From contig JAAAJB010000338.1 in the NCBI GenBank assembly GCA_016098155.1, forward strand, positions 1 through 38,872: DNA of 38,872 bases. Direction: 5' to 3'. The notes below the pieces were generated by a model that saw nothing but the letters and a program-made list of their open reading frames with translations, was not told where the DNA came from and ran no database searches. Below, piece by piece: positions 20,600-32,931 of the stretch (within the stretch, counting starts at the first letter, position 1; each line of letters begins with the position of its first letter). This DNA comes from Actinomortierella ambigua (taxonomy: Eukaryota; Mortierellomycota; Mortierellomycetes; Mortierellales; Mortierellaceae). Position numbers and translations under genes: made by a program.

Positions 20600-21110
20600 T
20601 GGACAGGTGGTCGCTCCTCTGCTACATACAGGCCTCAAGGATGTGTTCGAGCCTCACCTGTGGGTGGCGCTCCTACAGATTCAGCGGTCAGGTGTGGCCA
20701 GTTAACAAGACGCAACGCGCATCGGCCGAGAATGCGTTTGTCAGAGAACGGGCTGCACGACGATTGGGGAATCCAGGTGTGCTGCCACTCCTCGCAGCCT
20801 ATTACTCCAACCTGGGCCAGGCATAATACCCGTCACTATGTAAGGGATTACGGCAACGGGGCCTCTACAAGCAGATATTGAGGTAGTCTAACAGGGGTAT
20901 TTGCACAGCAAATCGTGAGTTAGCTATTCTCCTTGGCTCCTTCAAAGATCTAGTCCTCAGCCTCCGCTTTCGCCTTCGCCGCGCGACATTTCAAGTGCTG
21001 CCAGCCACGTGTATGTATCAAGATGTGAGTGGTGAACAGCCAATAATGCCGCTCTGCACCCAACATGTGGCGAGCCATCCATGAGTCTGTTGCGGCCAAC
21101 TGAAGGATGC
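20600..21110 (+). pseudogene. Decayed fourth F-box paralogue
   Basis: Fragments of the array's F-box protein appear in the right order but in different frames. Near 20620-20690 a stretch reads CYIQASRMC...WRSYRF, matching the F-box end CVQVSKTW...LLWHSFRL. Near 20720-20825 come ENAFVRE, then NGLHDDWGIQ in a second frame, then NPGVLPLLAAYYSNLGQA, matching the KNGHYIRE...VENPGALAFLASHCSNLTKL block. At 21076-21099 HP-stop-VCCGQL matches the C-terminal HPWVCCDHL block; the Trp codon is TGA. At least two frameshifts, one stop and large deletions make it non-functional. It shows the array was once longer. Confidence 0.65.
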
Positions 21111-21602
21111 AAAACGATTTAGTATATGTGGATAGTCATACAACTTTTGAATACACGCCTTTCGGGCACCCATTCTATCACATAGGAAGCGCGTCAAGTT
21201 TTGGAGACACACGGGGCCATGGACAGGAGCTGGGGGTTGCAAGGCCAGCTGAATCGATGTCGTTGCAGGCTTTAGGGGTCCTTTGCGATTTGTAAACGCT
21301 CGAGAAGGGGGACAAGGAAAGTTTCATGAAATTCAAGTAGGTTAATGATTGACCGGGTGCCCAAAGCGCACAAACATCTCCTCTCCCTCGTGCCAAATTA
21401 TTTTACACGCTTTGTGGGTGGGCCACGCATGGACGGGCAAAGATAGGGCGTGAGAACATTGTACACAAGTAATCTTCTTATTTCCTCTCCTCATTGCACA
21501 TTTTCCATCTTGTTCTTCATCGACATTTGCCTCCCTTCCCTACCCATTACTTGTCCTCCCTACATTCATCACCTCCTTCTCCCTTGTTGTCACTACACCA
21601 CC
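21111..21602. promoter_or_regulatory. Upstream region of the promethin-like gene
   Basis: No gene seen. The final 130 bases are CT-rich, like the leaders of other genes here, and end in CACCATG at the next start codon. Confidence 0.4.
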
Positions 21603-23189
21603 ATGTCGCACCAACAGCAGCAACCACACTACCAAAAACAGCAGCAACAGCAGCAGCAACATGAACAAGAACACCACCAAGATGGAGCCTGGCCAAGGCT
21701 TCGCGCCTACCGAGAGGCTGCCTCGGCCATCATTGTCGAGAAAATGGCTGACGCCCGCCCTTTGCGCGAAAAGTACGTTTCTGCCACCTGCTCCCGTCGT
21801 GAGTCAGAGGGAGTGAAAGACACGAGGAGGTGTGAGGAGGGAGGTGGGACATCTCTCTTTGTCACGGTCCTCTCTCTCTCTCTCTCTCTCTTTCTCTACT
21901 TTTTTGGTGCTACTACCGCTGTCATGTGTTGAAAGCAAACAGAGTCGAGTGGGTCATTTTCTTCTCTTTGCCCCAGCGATGCTTTGGAGGGAGAGAGGTC
22001 CCTGACCGTGAGGGAGGGAGTATGAGGGCTGATGAAAAAAAAAAATGAGCACTTTGCTTCGACCAGGGTCACTCCACTCCTCTGGAGAGTGGAGTGAGAG
22101 CCAGGATGTGGGCAATGTGGCAATAATAAGGGAAGAACAAGGGCGGCAACTTTGCTGTCGTCCAACCCAGAAAAAGAAGGTTCCTCAAGGCACACCTGTT
22201 TTTTGTATCTTCTCTCCCTGCATAAGCTGACAACACATGCATCCCTCTTTATCTTTCATGTACTGTAGGCTGAACAAACACGCCATCCGAGCTTGGCAAC
22301 GATATGTCGACCTTTTGTATAGGCATCCACTTTTGACAGTATGGGACAATCTCATAATCGACTATTCCAACCAGTGCAGAAGGAGCGTCATTTCCCCTCT
22401 CAGGCGAGGCAGCTAACATCAGTCTCTCTCTCTCTCTCCTCAAGACTTTCATCACGTGCCTCGTAGTCTTCTCAGCCGGCCCGATCGTCGTGTTTGCATG
22501 CGTGTTGGGTATGTCGTTGGGATTCCTTGTCGGCACTGCCGCCGTGATCATCCTTATCATCCAATCCATTATTGCAACCTTAACAACAAAAACAAAATAA
22601 CAAGAATTGGAAGAAAAAAAAAAAAAAAAAAAAAAAGGAAAAAGAAAAAGAAGCGACTAGCAAGGAGAAACAACAACATGCATGAAAAAACAACAAGATC
22701 ATCTTTGTCGCCTATTTCTACCACTGACTGTAGGAAGAGGGCGCAACACAAACTTTTTTCTTTCTTCTTCTTACTGTCCATGGACAAACACAAATAGGAG
22801 TCATTCTGTTGATGGTACTGGGCACGATCGTCGTGCTCACCACATGTCTCTTTTTCTGGATCATCGCCGCCGTGATGGCCCAGCGTCTGACGACGCGACT
22901 CTTGACACGCATGCGCGAGTCGGCCGCCAAACCCTCGGGCCCTCAGCTCGGCTATGAAGACGGCCATAGCACTGTCCAACACTCGCCTGCCGGTAACAGT
23001 AGCCGTGGCTCGTTTGAAGATCTGGACAGCCATGCAGAGGACGACGACGACGAAGAGAAACATAGCGATGTGGAGAGTCAGAAGGCACAGCAGCAGAAGG
23101 AGAAGACGGCGACGGGTACTACTAGCAATGGCATGGGACCAGCAGGAGCAGATGGGTCGCGGGATGCTGTCGTCCCAACCGAGCCTTGA
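21603..23189 (+). CDS. Small protein with long hydrophobic hairpin, tentatively promethin/LDAF1-like
   Basis: Four exons: 21603-21772, 22269-22338, 22445-22508, 22798-23189. Phases match and all are GT-AG (GTACGT, GTATGG, GTATGT, GTATGT-type donors), giving 231 aa. Residues 1-28 are Gln/His-rich. An amphipathic stretch (about 30-75, ending YRHPLLT) leads into one uninterrupted hydrophobic run at 81-129 with a central AGP turn. This looks like a membrane hairpin rather than single-pass helices. Residues 130-231 are polar, with an acidic DDDDEE cluster. The layout of short amphipathic helix, HP, then long hydrophobic hairpin recalls promethin/LDAF1 and yeast Ldo16/Ldo45, which work with seipin at lipid-droplet formation sites. 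That assignment is tentative. If intron 3 is retained the protein ends at 22598-22600 with a different hydrophobic tail. The start has a good context (CACCATG). Confidence 0.7.
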
Positions 23190-23290
23190 ACAAACATTTT
23201 TCTTGTTCTTTGTTTTCTTGCGTAACTCTTGAGCATTGGAAATGAATATTATATAGCATGCCTTGAGCAGTTCTATATCGTGGTCCTTGC

Positions 23291-23296
23291 AATAAA
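23291..23296 (+). terminator. Poly(A) signal AATAAA for the promethin-like gene
   Basis: Canonical AATAAA about 100 nt after the stop codon at 23187-23189. Confidence 0.5.
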
Positions 23297-24269
23297 GGGC
23301 AGAGCCCTTGGAGACTTGGCTGTGATGAATTCTCGGAGATATAGATTCGTTGATTTGAGATGATGGGAAGTGCCATGAAGAGCCGATTAGCTTGTCTCAT
23401 GTCGCTCATCCTTGGCGTGCTTTGCTGTTCGTTGCCATTACTACATGCTAGACCTGCCTGTCGTGACAATATCCTGTCCCACGACTCCAAGCAGCATGAC
23501 TCGCTCTTTCCTGTATAGTTGAGAGAGAGAGAGAGAGACTCCATCGTCCTCTATAGCCTCCCTCATGAAATCGGCATCCTCAATGCGCATCCAATCGGTG
23601 CGTAAGGATGGTGCTTCCTTGCGGAAGAGAATTCTAGTAGAGAACCAAGCACCCGGCTACAGAGCTCCCTCATTTTCCTCCTCGTGCGCACTACAGCTAA
23701 CCACATTGTCGTCACTTGGTTGGCTACGCGCGATAATTTCGTGGTGCTTGATCCGCAGCTTCTGCAACTTGGGGCTCAAGACGCCATATCCGGATTTGCC
23801 TGCAGCTTTATGAAACTGAAAGGCACAGTGTAGATAGCAAACCCAGTCGCAAAAACTCGCCTGTTCACTCTATCAGTCTACACTCTTCAAAAGAGCGTGC
23901 TCTCCTGGGCCTGTGTAAGCACTCTTTCTGTACTATCCATTCTAACTGAATACACTCAGAATTGGAGAGGAATAACGTGGGAGCACAGACTTGCTTGGGT
24001 CGCGTAAATCCTTGTAGTTTACTCGATCAGGTATCACACGCCAAAAAAAAAAAAAAAAGGTTCTTGAGGGGTATAGATGTCATTTTCACCATCCGACAAG
24101 GTATTTATGCGTGTTTTGTTGATTTTTCACACTTCAACACCCGTCCACTGAAGTCCTTTGCCAACACATCACCGACATTACAACGGTCGCGCCTTTGGGC
24201 AGCAGCCCGCGTAATGTCGCAGCGGTTGGTGAAGATAATATGCAAACCTCGGACAAGACATTGCAGTTT

Positions 24270-24363
24270 TCCCTATTCCGATCATCGATCTTTCCAAAAG
24301 ACTGATCAAGACCTTGAGCACTCATTGTCCAATGGTCGAGACGAGTGCTCAATGGAATAGGGA
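24270..24363. repeat. Nested inverted repeat
   Basis: Outer arms TCCCTATTCC (24270-24279) and GGAATAGGGA (24354-24363). Inner arms TTGAGCACTC (24314-24323) and GAGTGCTCAA (24343-24352). Both pairs are perfect 10-mers. On the right the two arms are one base apart; on the left a 34-nt segment separates them, as if inserted into a once continuous arm. Confidence 0.7.
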
Positions 24364-24518
24364 TCTGCGAAATCTCCCTTTCACCATTTTACAAAAACAA
24401 AAAAAAAAAAGAGACAATGATGCCATTCAGCATGTTTTGTTCCCCCTCCAAAAAAAACACACATGCTATTATTCTGTATCCTTCGTATACTATTCCCTAT
24501 TCAATTAAGCGTAACTGT

Positions 24519-28410
<3,892 letters not shown>

Positions 28411-28845
28411 TTAATGGCCGCCGCCAAAGCGACCGTCCTGGCCGCCGCCATAGCTACCGCCGGCGCCATAGCCACCGCCATCGCCACCCATCTGGCCGTA
28501 GCCACCCCGCTGGCCGTAGCCACCCTGCTGGCCGTAGCCACCCTGGTAGCCACCCAGCTGGCTGTAGCCATGGCCAGGGCTGCTTTTGCCGTCGCGCTCA
28601 GTAGCAATGCTGACCTTGATTCTGCGACCGTCAAGCTCTGAATCGTTGAGCTGCTGGATGGCTGTATCGGCGTCGTTCTTGTTCTCAAAGGTGACGAAAC
28701 CGAAGCCACGGGAGCGGCCGGTGTCTCGATCTTTCATAACGACAACGTCGGTGATGACGCCAAAGCCTTGGAAATGACTGCGGAGAGTATCTTCGGTGCT
28801 GGCCCAGCCCAAATTGCCAACGTACACCTTGGCAGAAGTCGACAT
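28411..28845 (-). CDS. Glycine-rich RNA-binding protein with one RRM
   Basis: 144 aa, intronless. One canonical RRM at residues 5-82, with RNP2 VYVGNL (7-12) and RNP1 RGFGFVTF (46-53). A Gly/Tyr/Gln-rich tail follows (about 93-144) with repeated GGYGQ units. This is the layout of plant GRP7 and animal CIRBP/RBM3. These proteins bind single-stranded RNA, often act as RNA chaperones and commonly respond to cold or stress; for this gene the role is inferred from family. The open frame extends upstream to 29049 with hydrophobic, CT-derived residues. The ATG at 28845 is preferred because the RRM starts right after it, as in the family. Confidence 0.93.
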   Translation of the reverse strand: MSTSAKVYVGNLGWASTEDTLRSHFQGFGVITDVVVMKDRDTGRSRGFGFVTFENKNDADTAIQQLNDSELDGRRIKVSIATERDGKSSPGHGYSQLGGYQGGYGQQGGYGQRGGYGQMGGDGGGYGAGGSYGGGQDGRFGGGH

Positions 28846-29142
28846 GGCTCGAAAAGTGAGAGTGAGTTGGTTGGTGGAAGAGAAGGGTGGGTGAGTGAGA
28901 AAATCTGTAAATGGAGCAAAGACTGGAAGGGCCAACAAAAACGCTTGTTGTATAAATACAGGGGTGAATAGGGGGTGTGAGTTTTTTTCTTGGAGCATGT
29001 TTCCCAACCTCTCAGCATCAAAATTCACTGGCTTGTCGATTGGGGTCACCAGAAATGCTATTGATCAACATAGGGGCAGAGACGGAATGACTATGAGTGC
29101 AAGTCTTGTACTATAGCTTCCTCCTCGACTTCTGTCCCAAGT

Positions 29143-30074
29143 TTATTGCAGGAGGACCATACACGACTTGAAGGACATGATCAGTAATGCCGAGAGCATG
29201 CCCACAAAACCTCCAGACCCAAGGATAGAGAAGACAGGGCAGTCATCCTGGTCTACGTAAGCGAGCAGACCGCCCCAGGCAAAGACTACGGTCGACACAC
29301 CGGGCCCTAAGTATACCCTATGAGGAACCCCCTCTAACGATAGCTACAGCTGTAGCCAGCTGGCTGCCCGCCAGAGTAAAGAGCGCCGACCAAGGCCAAT
29401 CGACAGGGCAGCCAGAGCTGTGAGTCTCGGCCCAAGCCCACATGTCCATGATAAGCCATCAAGGACGAGGCCTCTTACCAATGGCAGCTCGGATCTGCCT
29501 ACCTCATTATTTGCAGGGAATCTCCGTATTACCAGCACACTGACGCTGACAAAGCTAAACACCAAGACGAACCAGTAATCCCAGCAATCCAACCTGTCGC
29601 TCTCTCGTGGATCCCGCTGCTTGTACCGGGGTGCCAAAGGCTACTTGTAAAGCTCAGGAGCATGCTCTACGATGCTGGTGTCAACACCATCGCCAACGCC
29701 AACATGACCACGGCGTCATCCATCGATAAGCTAGAGGGGTCGATACTGTTTTTGAGGACATCGATGCAAGATCAAAGGATAGTCAGTCTTGGCCGAGATC
29801 GAGGGCTTTGTTTGAGAGCATGCATGCAACGTAACGTACTCAGAGTTTTCTATCCTCTCAGGAGCTTCTATAGCTCTCATGGTTTGAAGGTGACCAAGAA
29901 TCGAGCGCGTCAAGAGGATGATCTGAGGTGGATCTCTCCATTGAAACCACACTTGATGAGGTCGACAATTAAGCCATGGCGAACCGGCTTTAACTCGTGC
30001 TGGATCTCACAGATGGCGACCTTACCACCAATAAGGGCGGGATTGTCAAATGCTATCCTTCGGGTATGCTCTAA
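29143..30074 (-). pseudogene. Decayed gene for a probable multi-pass membrane protein
   Basis: Several protein-like fragments lie in order on the minus strand. At 30074-29910: IAFDNPALIGGKVAICEIQ and HGLIVDLIKCGFNGEIHL, ending at TGA. A frame change follows (IILLTRSILGHLQTMRAIE, near 29930-29860). Near 29720-29660: SMDDAVVMLALAMVLTP, then TAG. At 29637-29143 one frame stays open except for a single TAG at 29346-29344. It encodes strongly hydrophobic segments (YWFVLVFSFVSVSVLVIR, then VVFAWGGLLAYV and GFVGMLSALLIM) and ends at TAA 29145-29143. The fragments suggest a soluble N-terminal part followed by several membrane spans. The family is not recognised. An intact gene with unusual splicing cannot be excluded. 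Confidence 0.4.
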
Positions 30075-30582
30075 TTATCGAAATTAAATCACTGGCTAGG
30101 CTGCATGATTTATATAATACTCCTACACGCGAGGTGTCCTCGCGTTGTATGTCGATCGTAAAAGATGTGCGAACGTTGTGTTGTAGTCCTACGATATGAA
30201 TAAGGAAGGTCTTCGCTGCCCCACACCGTCGTGTGAGGGTGCTCTCCCGGAGGAGTACGACACCAGACATAGGCTATATAAAGGATAGGGCATGTCAATG
30301 GATCGTGAACACTCCACTGGATCGAACATGACCAAAGCGACCGAGGAATGGTTGAAAACAATCGGGTGGCTCAAGACACTGAACTGCGAGTTGCTTCAAA
30401 AGCGAACATGAACTGCCTTGCATGGATGCGTTTCTGGTTAGTCTCGTCAAAGTACCTCTAGTTGGTAGCATGTGGAGGGATGGTTTTTTCCCCTTCACCA
30501 GCAGCCTTCCTGCTCGATTAGCCATTGCGAGGACATGGTGATAGGTGCGAAAGTGAGACAAAAGAAATTTTATTTTCCGCGA
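30075..30582. other. Intergenic stretch with an isolated TATA-like box and tiny ORF
   Basis: TATATAAAG occurs at about 30275-30283 (+). A 39-codon open frame (30292-30411, starting MSMDREHSTG) follows at once. The second in-frame ATG (30328) is better placed for a TATA-driven transcript. No homology recognised; too little to call a gene. AATAAA on the minus strand (30569-30574) serves RAD9. Confidence 0.35.
30569..30574 (-). terminator. Poly(A) signal AATAAA for RAD9
   Basis: AATAAA on the minus strand starting nine bases after the proposed RAD9 stop codon. This supports the placement of the small terminal exon. Confidence 0.45.
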
Positions 30583-32698
30583 TTAGTCGTCGCCACTGAA
30601 TATCGCTTTAACTCTCTTGCGCTATTAGGATTATAGAGAGGGGCGTGTTGTGAGCTTCAGAGGCCACGTTCTCTCATTCCTGTCGCCGACCCCGTCAAGA
30701 CATATTCATTTCAAATATCAAACTTACACTTCGGCGTCTCTCTTCAATGATGGTGTCTTCCTCTTCGTTCTCACCCTGCTCGTTTGTAACCTGAGACTTG
30801 TATTGTGTGTTGGCAGTCAAGTTGACTGCACTTGCACCAACTGCGTGACTTGAAGTTGTTGCAGCAGGTGGTGGGTCCACGTCCATTAAATTACCCCACG
30901 CCGCCTCAGATTCCAAAAATGCGTTATCTGCTTGTGACAACTCCCACTCGGCTCCAAATCCATCATCGTCATCGTTATTGTTACTGGCAGCCTGTGATCG
31001 CATCGAGTGAAAAAAAAAAGAATAGGGAGCGAGGAAATGAGTGTTAGAGGTGTCATTCTAGCTCACAGTTGCAACAGTATGCTATTCATTCCGAAAAACC
31101 TACGGTTTGTGCTTGACCAGCAGCCATCTCTTCAGCCGCATCGGCATCGACGATTGTTGCAATGGCAAACTCGACAGACAGGACATCGGGGAATGAGGTG
31201 GCAAGCACCAAAGGTCTACAAAGTATTTTTTAAAAGTCATGGAGAGAGATGTTGAGTACAGACTCGACACAATTTGCCACCCCAACTATAGTTACATCGC
31301 ATCAGTCACCTACAGATACCGAGGATCGAAAAAGGCTTCAAGCGATCGTCGTATCGAGTTGCAAAAACTAACGATGGCCTAAGTAATACCGTCCATATTA
31401 CAACAAAGTGAGCTGACAAGGCAAGGCTATTCAGGCATGAGTGCTAGAGGGTGGCACCTGTCTCTTAAATACCTTAAACTCCTTCATCGAAAAAGTCAGT
31501 TCGACGTTCTCCTTCAGGGTATACGATTCAATCTCAATCGCGCTGAATTCTACTTTGGTATGGGATGCTCTGTTGACTTTAGAGGGCCACCAACAGTCGT
31601 TGCGGAGATAAAAAAAAAAAAGAGGGCAGCAACATCAACATTAGAATGGGTACACTCATGACAGTATTGGATAAATCTAATTCCCTCATGGAGCGATAAG
31701 CTTACCCCGTCCATCATTGTCATCCTTGACACTCCTAAATGAGATGCTGTCCTTCTTGCATTCCATGATAATCTCCTCCACTTTGGACGAGAAGTGCTCT
31801 AGTGAGCCCATGAGGGTACTTGATGCAAGTGTCCAGTGATTCGAGCACTGCGATTTGTCGTATCTGACCTGTGGTTCATTCTCACACGTCTGGTATCGAA
31901 GTTTGTGAGTCTTGGCGCCTCCTATAGTGTCATGTGTGCGGAAAGAGGTAGGTGGGTGAGTAGGCCACCTAGGGCGCCTTCCTTATTATTCGTATGCTTC
32001 ATCTTCTTCCAGAGCTCTCACAGGCTGTCCAGGCAAAACAGCTGTACCTTGCTTATACACCATCTCGATCGACAGGCGACTCTCTTCACCAATTCCTTCC
32101 ACAGAGTCCATGAATATGCAACATCTTTCAATTCTGTCCGCGCTCTTCCCGCGGAGCGTACACGCCGCGAGGACAGCCTGAGGTTGAATCGTGTGGGTGG
32201 ACCAATTAATCACTTGCTGATGATCACGCATACTCTCTCTCCTTCTCTCTCTCTCCGATGAAAATGCATCGCAAAAGAAGCCGTCATACCTTGGCCGCCA
32301 GTTTGCATCTCAAAAACTCGCCTTGCTGATCTACTTGAATTGAACGGGCCTCGGTGTTCCAACCATAGCTCTCAAAGAAGGCTGTGCTGAACGTAAATGT
32401 ACCAAAGCAAGTCCGCGTGAGGTTCAGGGTGGATAGCTTTAAAGAGTCCCTCCGAGCTTCAATGGTGATATCCTCGCCAATCTTGCTCAAGCAGTTCAGG
32501 ACAATCTGAAAAGCTATACAAATGGCACGGTTTCAAAGCGCCGCCAAAAAAAGAGGGGGGAGAAGGTGATGGAAGTGTCAGCTAGGAAGGTACAGCCTTA
32601 CTTTTTAGCACAACCTATCAAAACTGAAAGCGTCAGGACAAGGTGACAGAGCACCAGTAAGTACTTTTCAATGAGTTTGCCGAGATGATTGCCTTCAT
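30583..32698 (-). CDS. RAD9: Rad9 subunit of the 9-1-1 DNA-damage checkpoint clamp
   Basis: PCNA-like ring subunit (with Hus1 and Rad1) that loads at damaged DNA and activates ATR-type signalling. Nine minus-strand exons: 32698-32665, 32513-32290, 32177-32048, 31921-31706, 31576-31473, 31378-31314, 31215-31104, 30991-30728, 30621-30583; all junctions are GT-AG and in frame. The product is 395 aa, close to human RAD9A (391). Family features in order: MKAIISANSLK start; CLSKIGEDITIEARRDSLKL and FGTFTFSTAFFESY (first clamp half); ADRIERCCIF; KTHKLRYQTCE; SLEHFSSKVEEIIMECKKDS; VELTFSMKEFKAIVSFC; FDPRYLPLVLAT. The acidic, Ser/Asn-rich C-terminal tail (from about 296) is the usual phosphorylation tail. 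The last 12 residues (RKRVKAIFSGDD) recall the conserved RSLFFG-type end of Rad9. Without the last intron the frame would stop at 30695-30697 instead. It is divergent from DOA1. Confidence 0.9.
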
Positions 32699-32931
32699 GA
32701 TGGAAGGATGTGCGCGAGGAATGGGGGGAGGAAAGGGACGGGGAAAGAGCGGCGGTGGAGGACAAAAAAAAAGTGAGCGGCTCCTTTCCATTTGTAGTTC
32801 AAGAGGTTCGGTGGCAAAATGAAGAAAGCAGTCCTTGCAAGAGTGTGGGGGAGGGGGAGACGCGCACGCGCTTTCCGCAACCTCTTTCCTCATCACTTGC
32901 ACCGCATTCAAACATACTTACACATCTCAAC
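32699..32931. promoter_or_regulatory. Divergent RAD9-DOA1 promoter
   Basis: Only 233 bp separate the RAD9 and DOA1 start codons, so both promoters share it. It contains GGTGGCAAA at 32810-32818, identical to the yeast PACE element bound by Rpn4, and ACGCGCACGCGC at 32860-32871, two adjacent ACGCG cores as in MBF (MCB-type) sites. Both functional readings are inference. Confidence 0.55.

Larger units (their letters stand above)
23190..24518. other. Gene-poor stretch with possible relics
   Basis: 3' flank of the promethin-like gene (AATAAA at 23291-23296), a (GA)n run near 23520-23538, a possible F-box fragment (23565-23660), an A tract near 24043, and a nested inverted repeat at 24270-24363. 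No intact gene is supported. Confidence 0.4.

Noticed and set aside
22569..23063. 164-codon minus-strand frame
   Set aside because: It is antisense to the last exon of the promethin-like gene and includes a homopolymeric A/T tract read as poly-Phe.
29662..30087. 141-codon + strand frame
   Set aside because: Composition looks random, and the opposite strand carries the more protein-like ordered fragments of a decayed gene.
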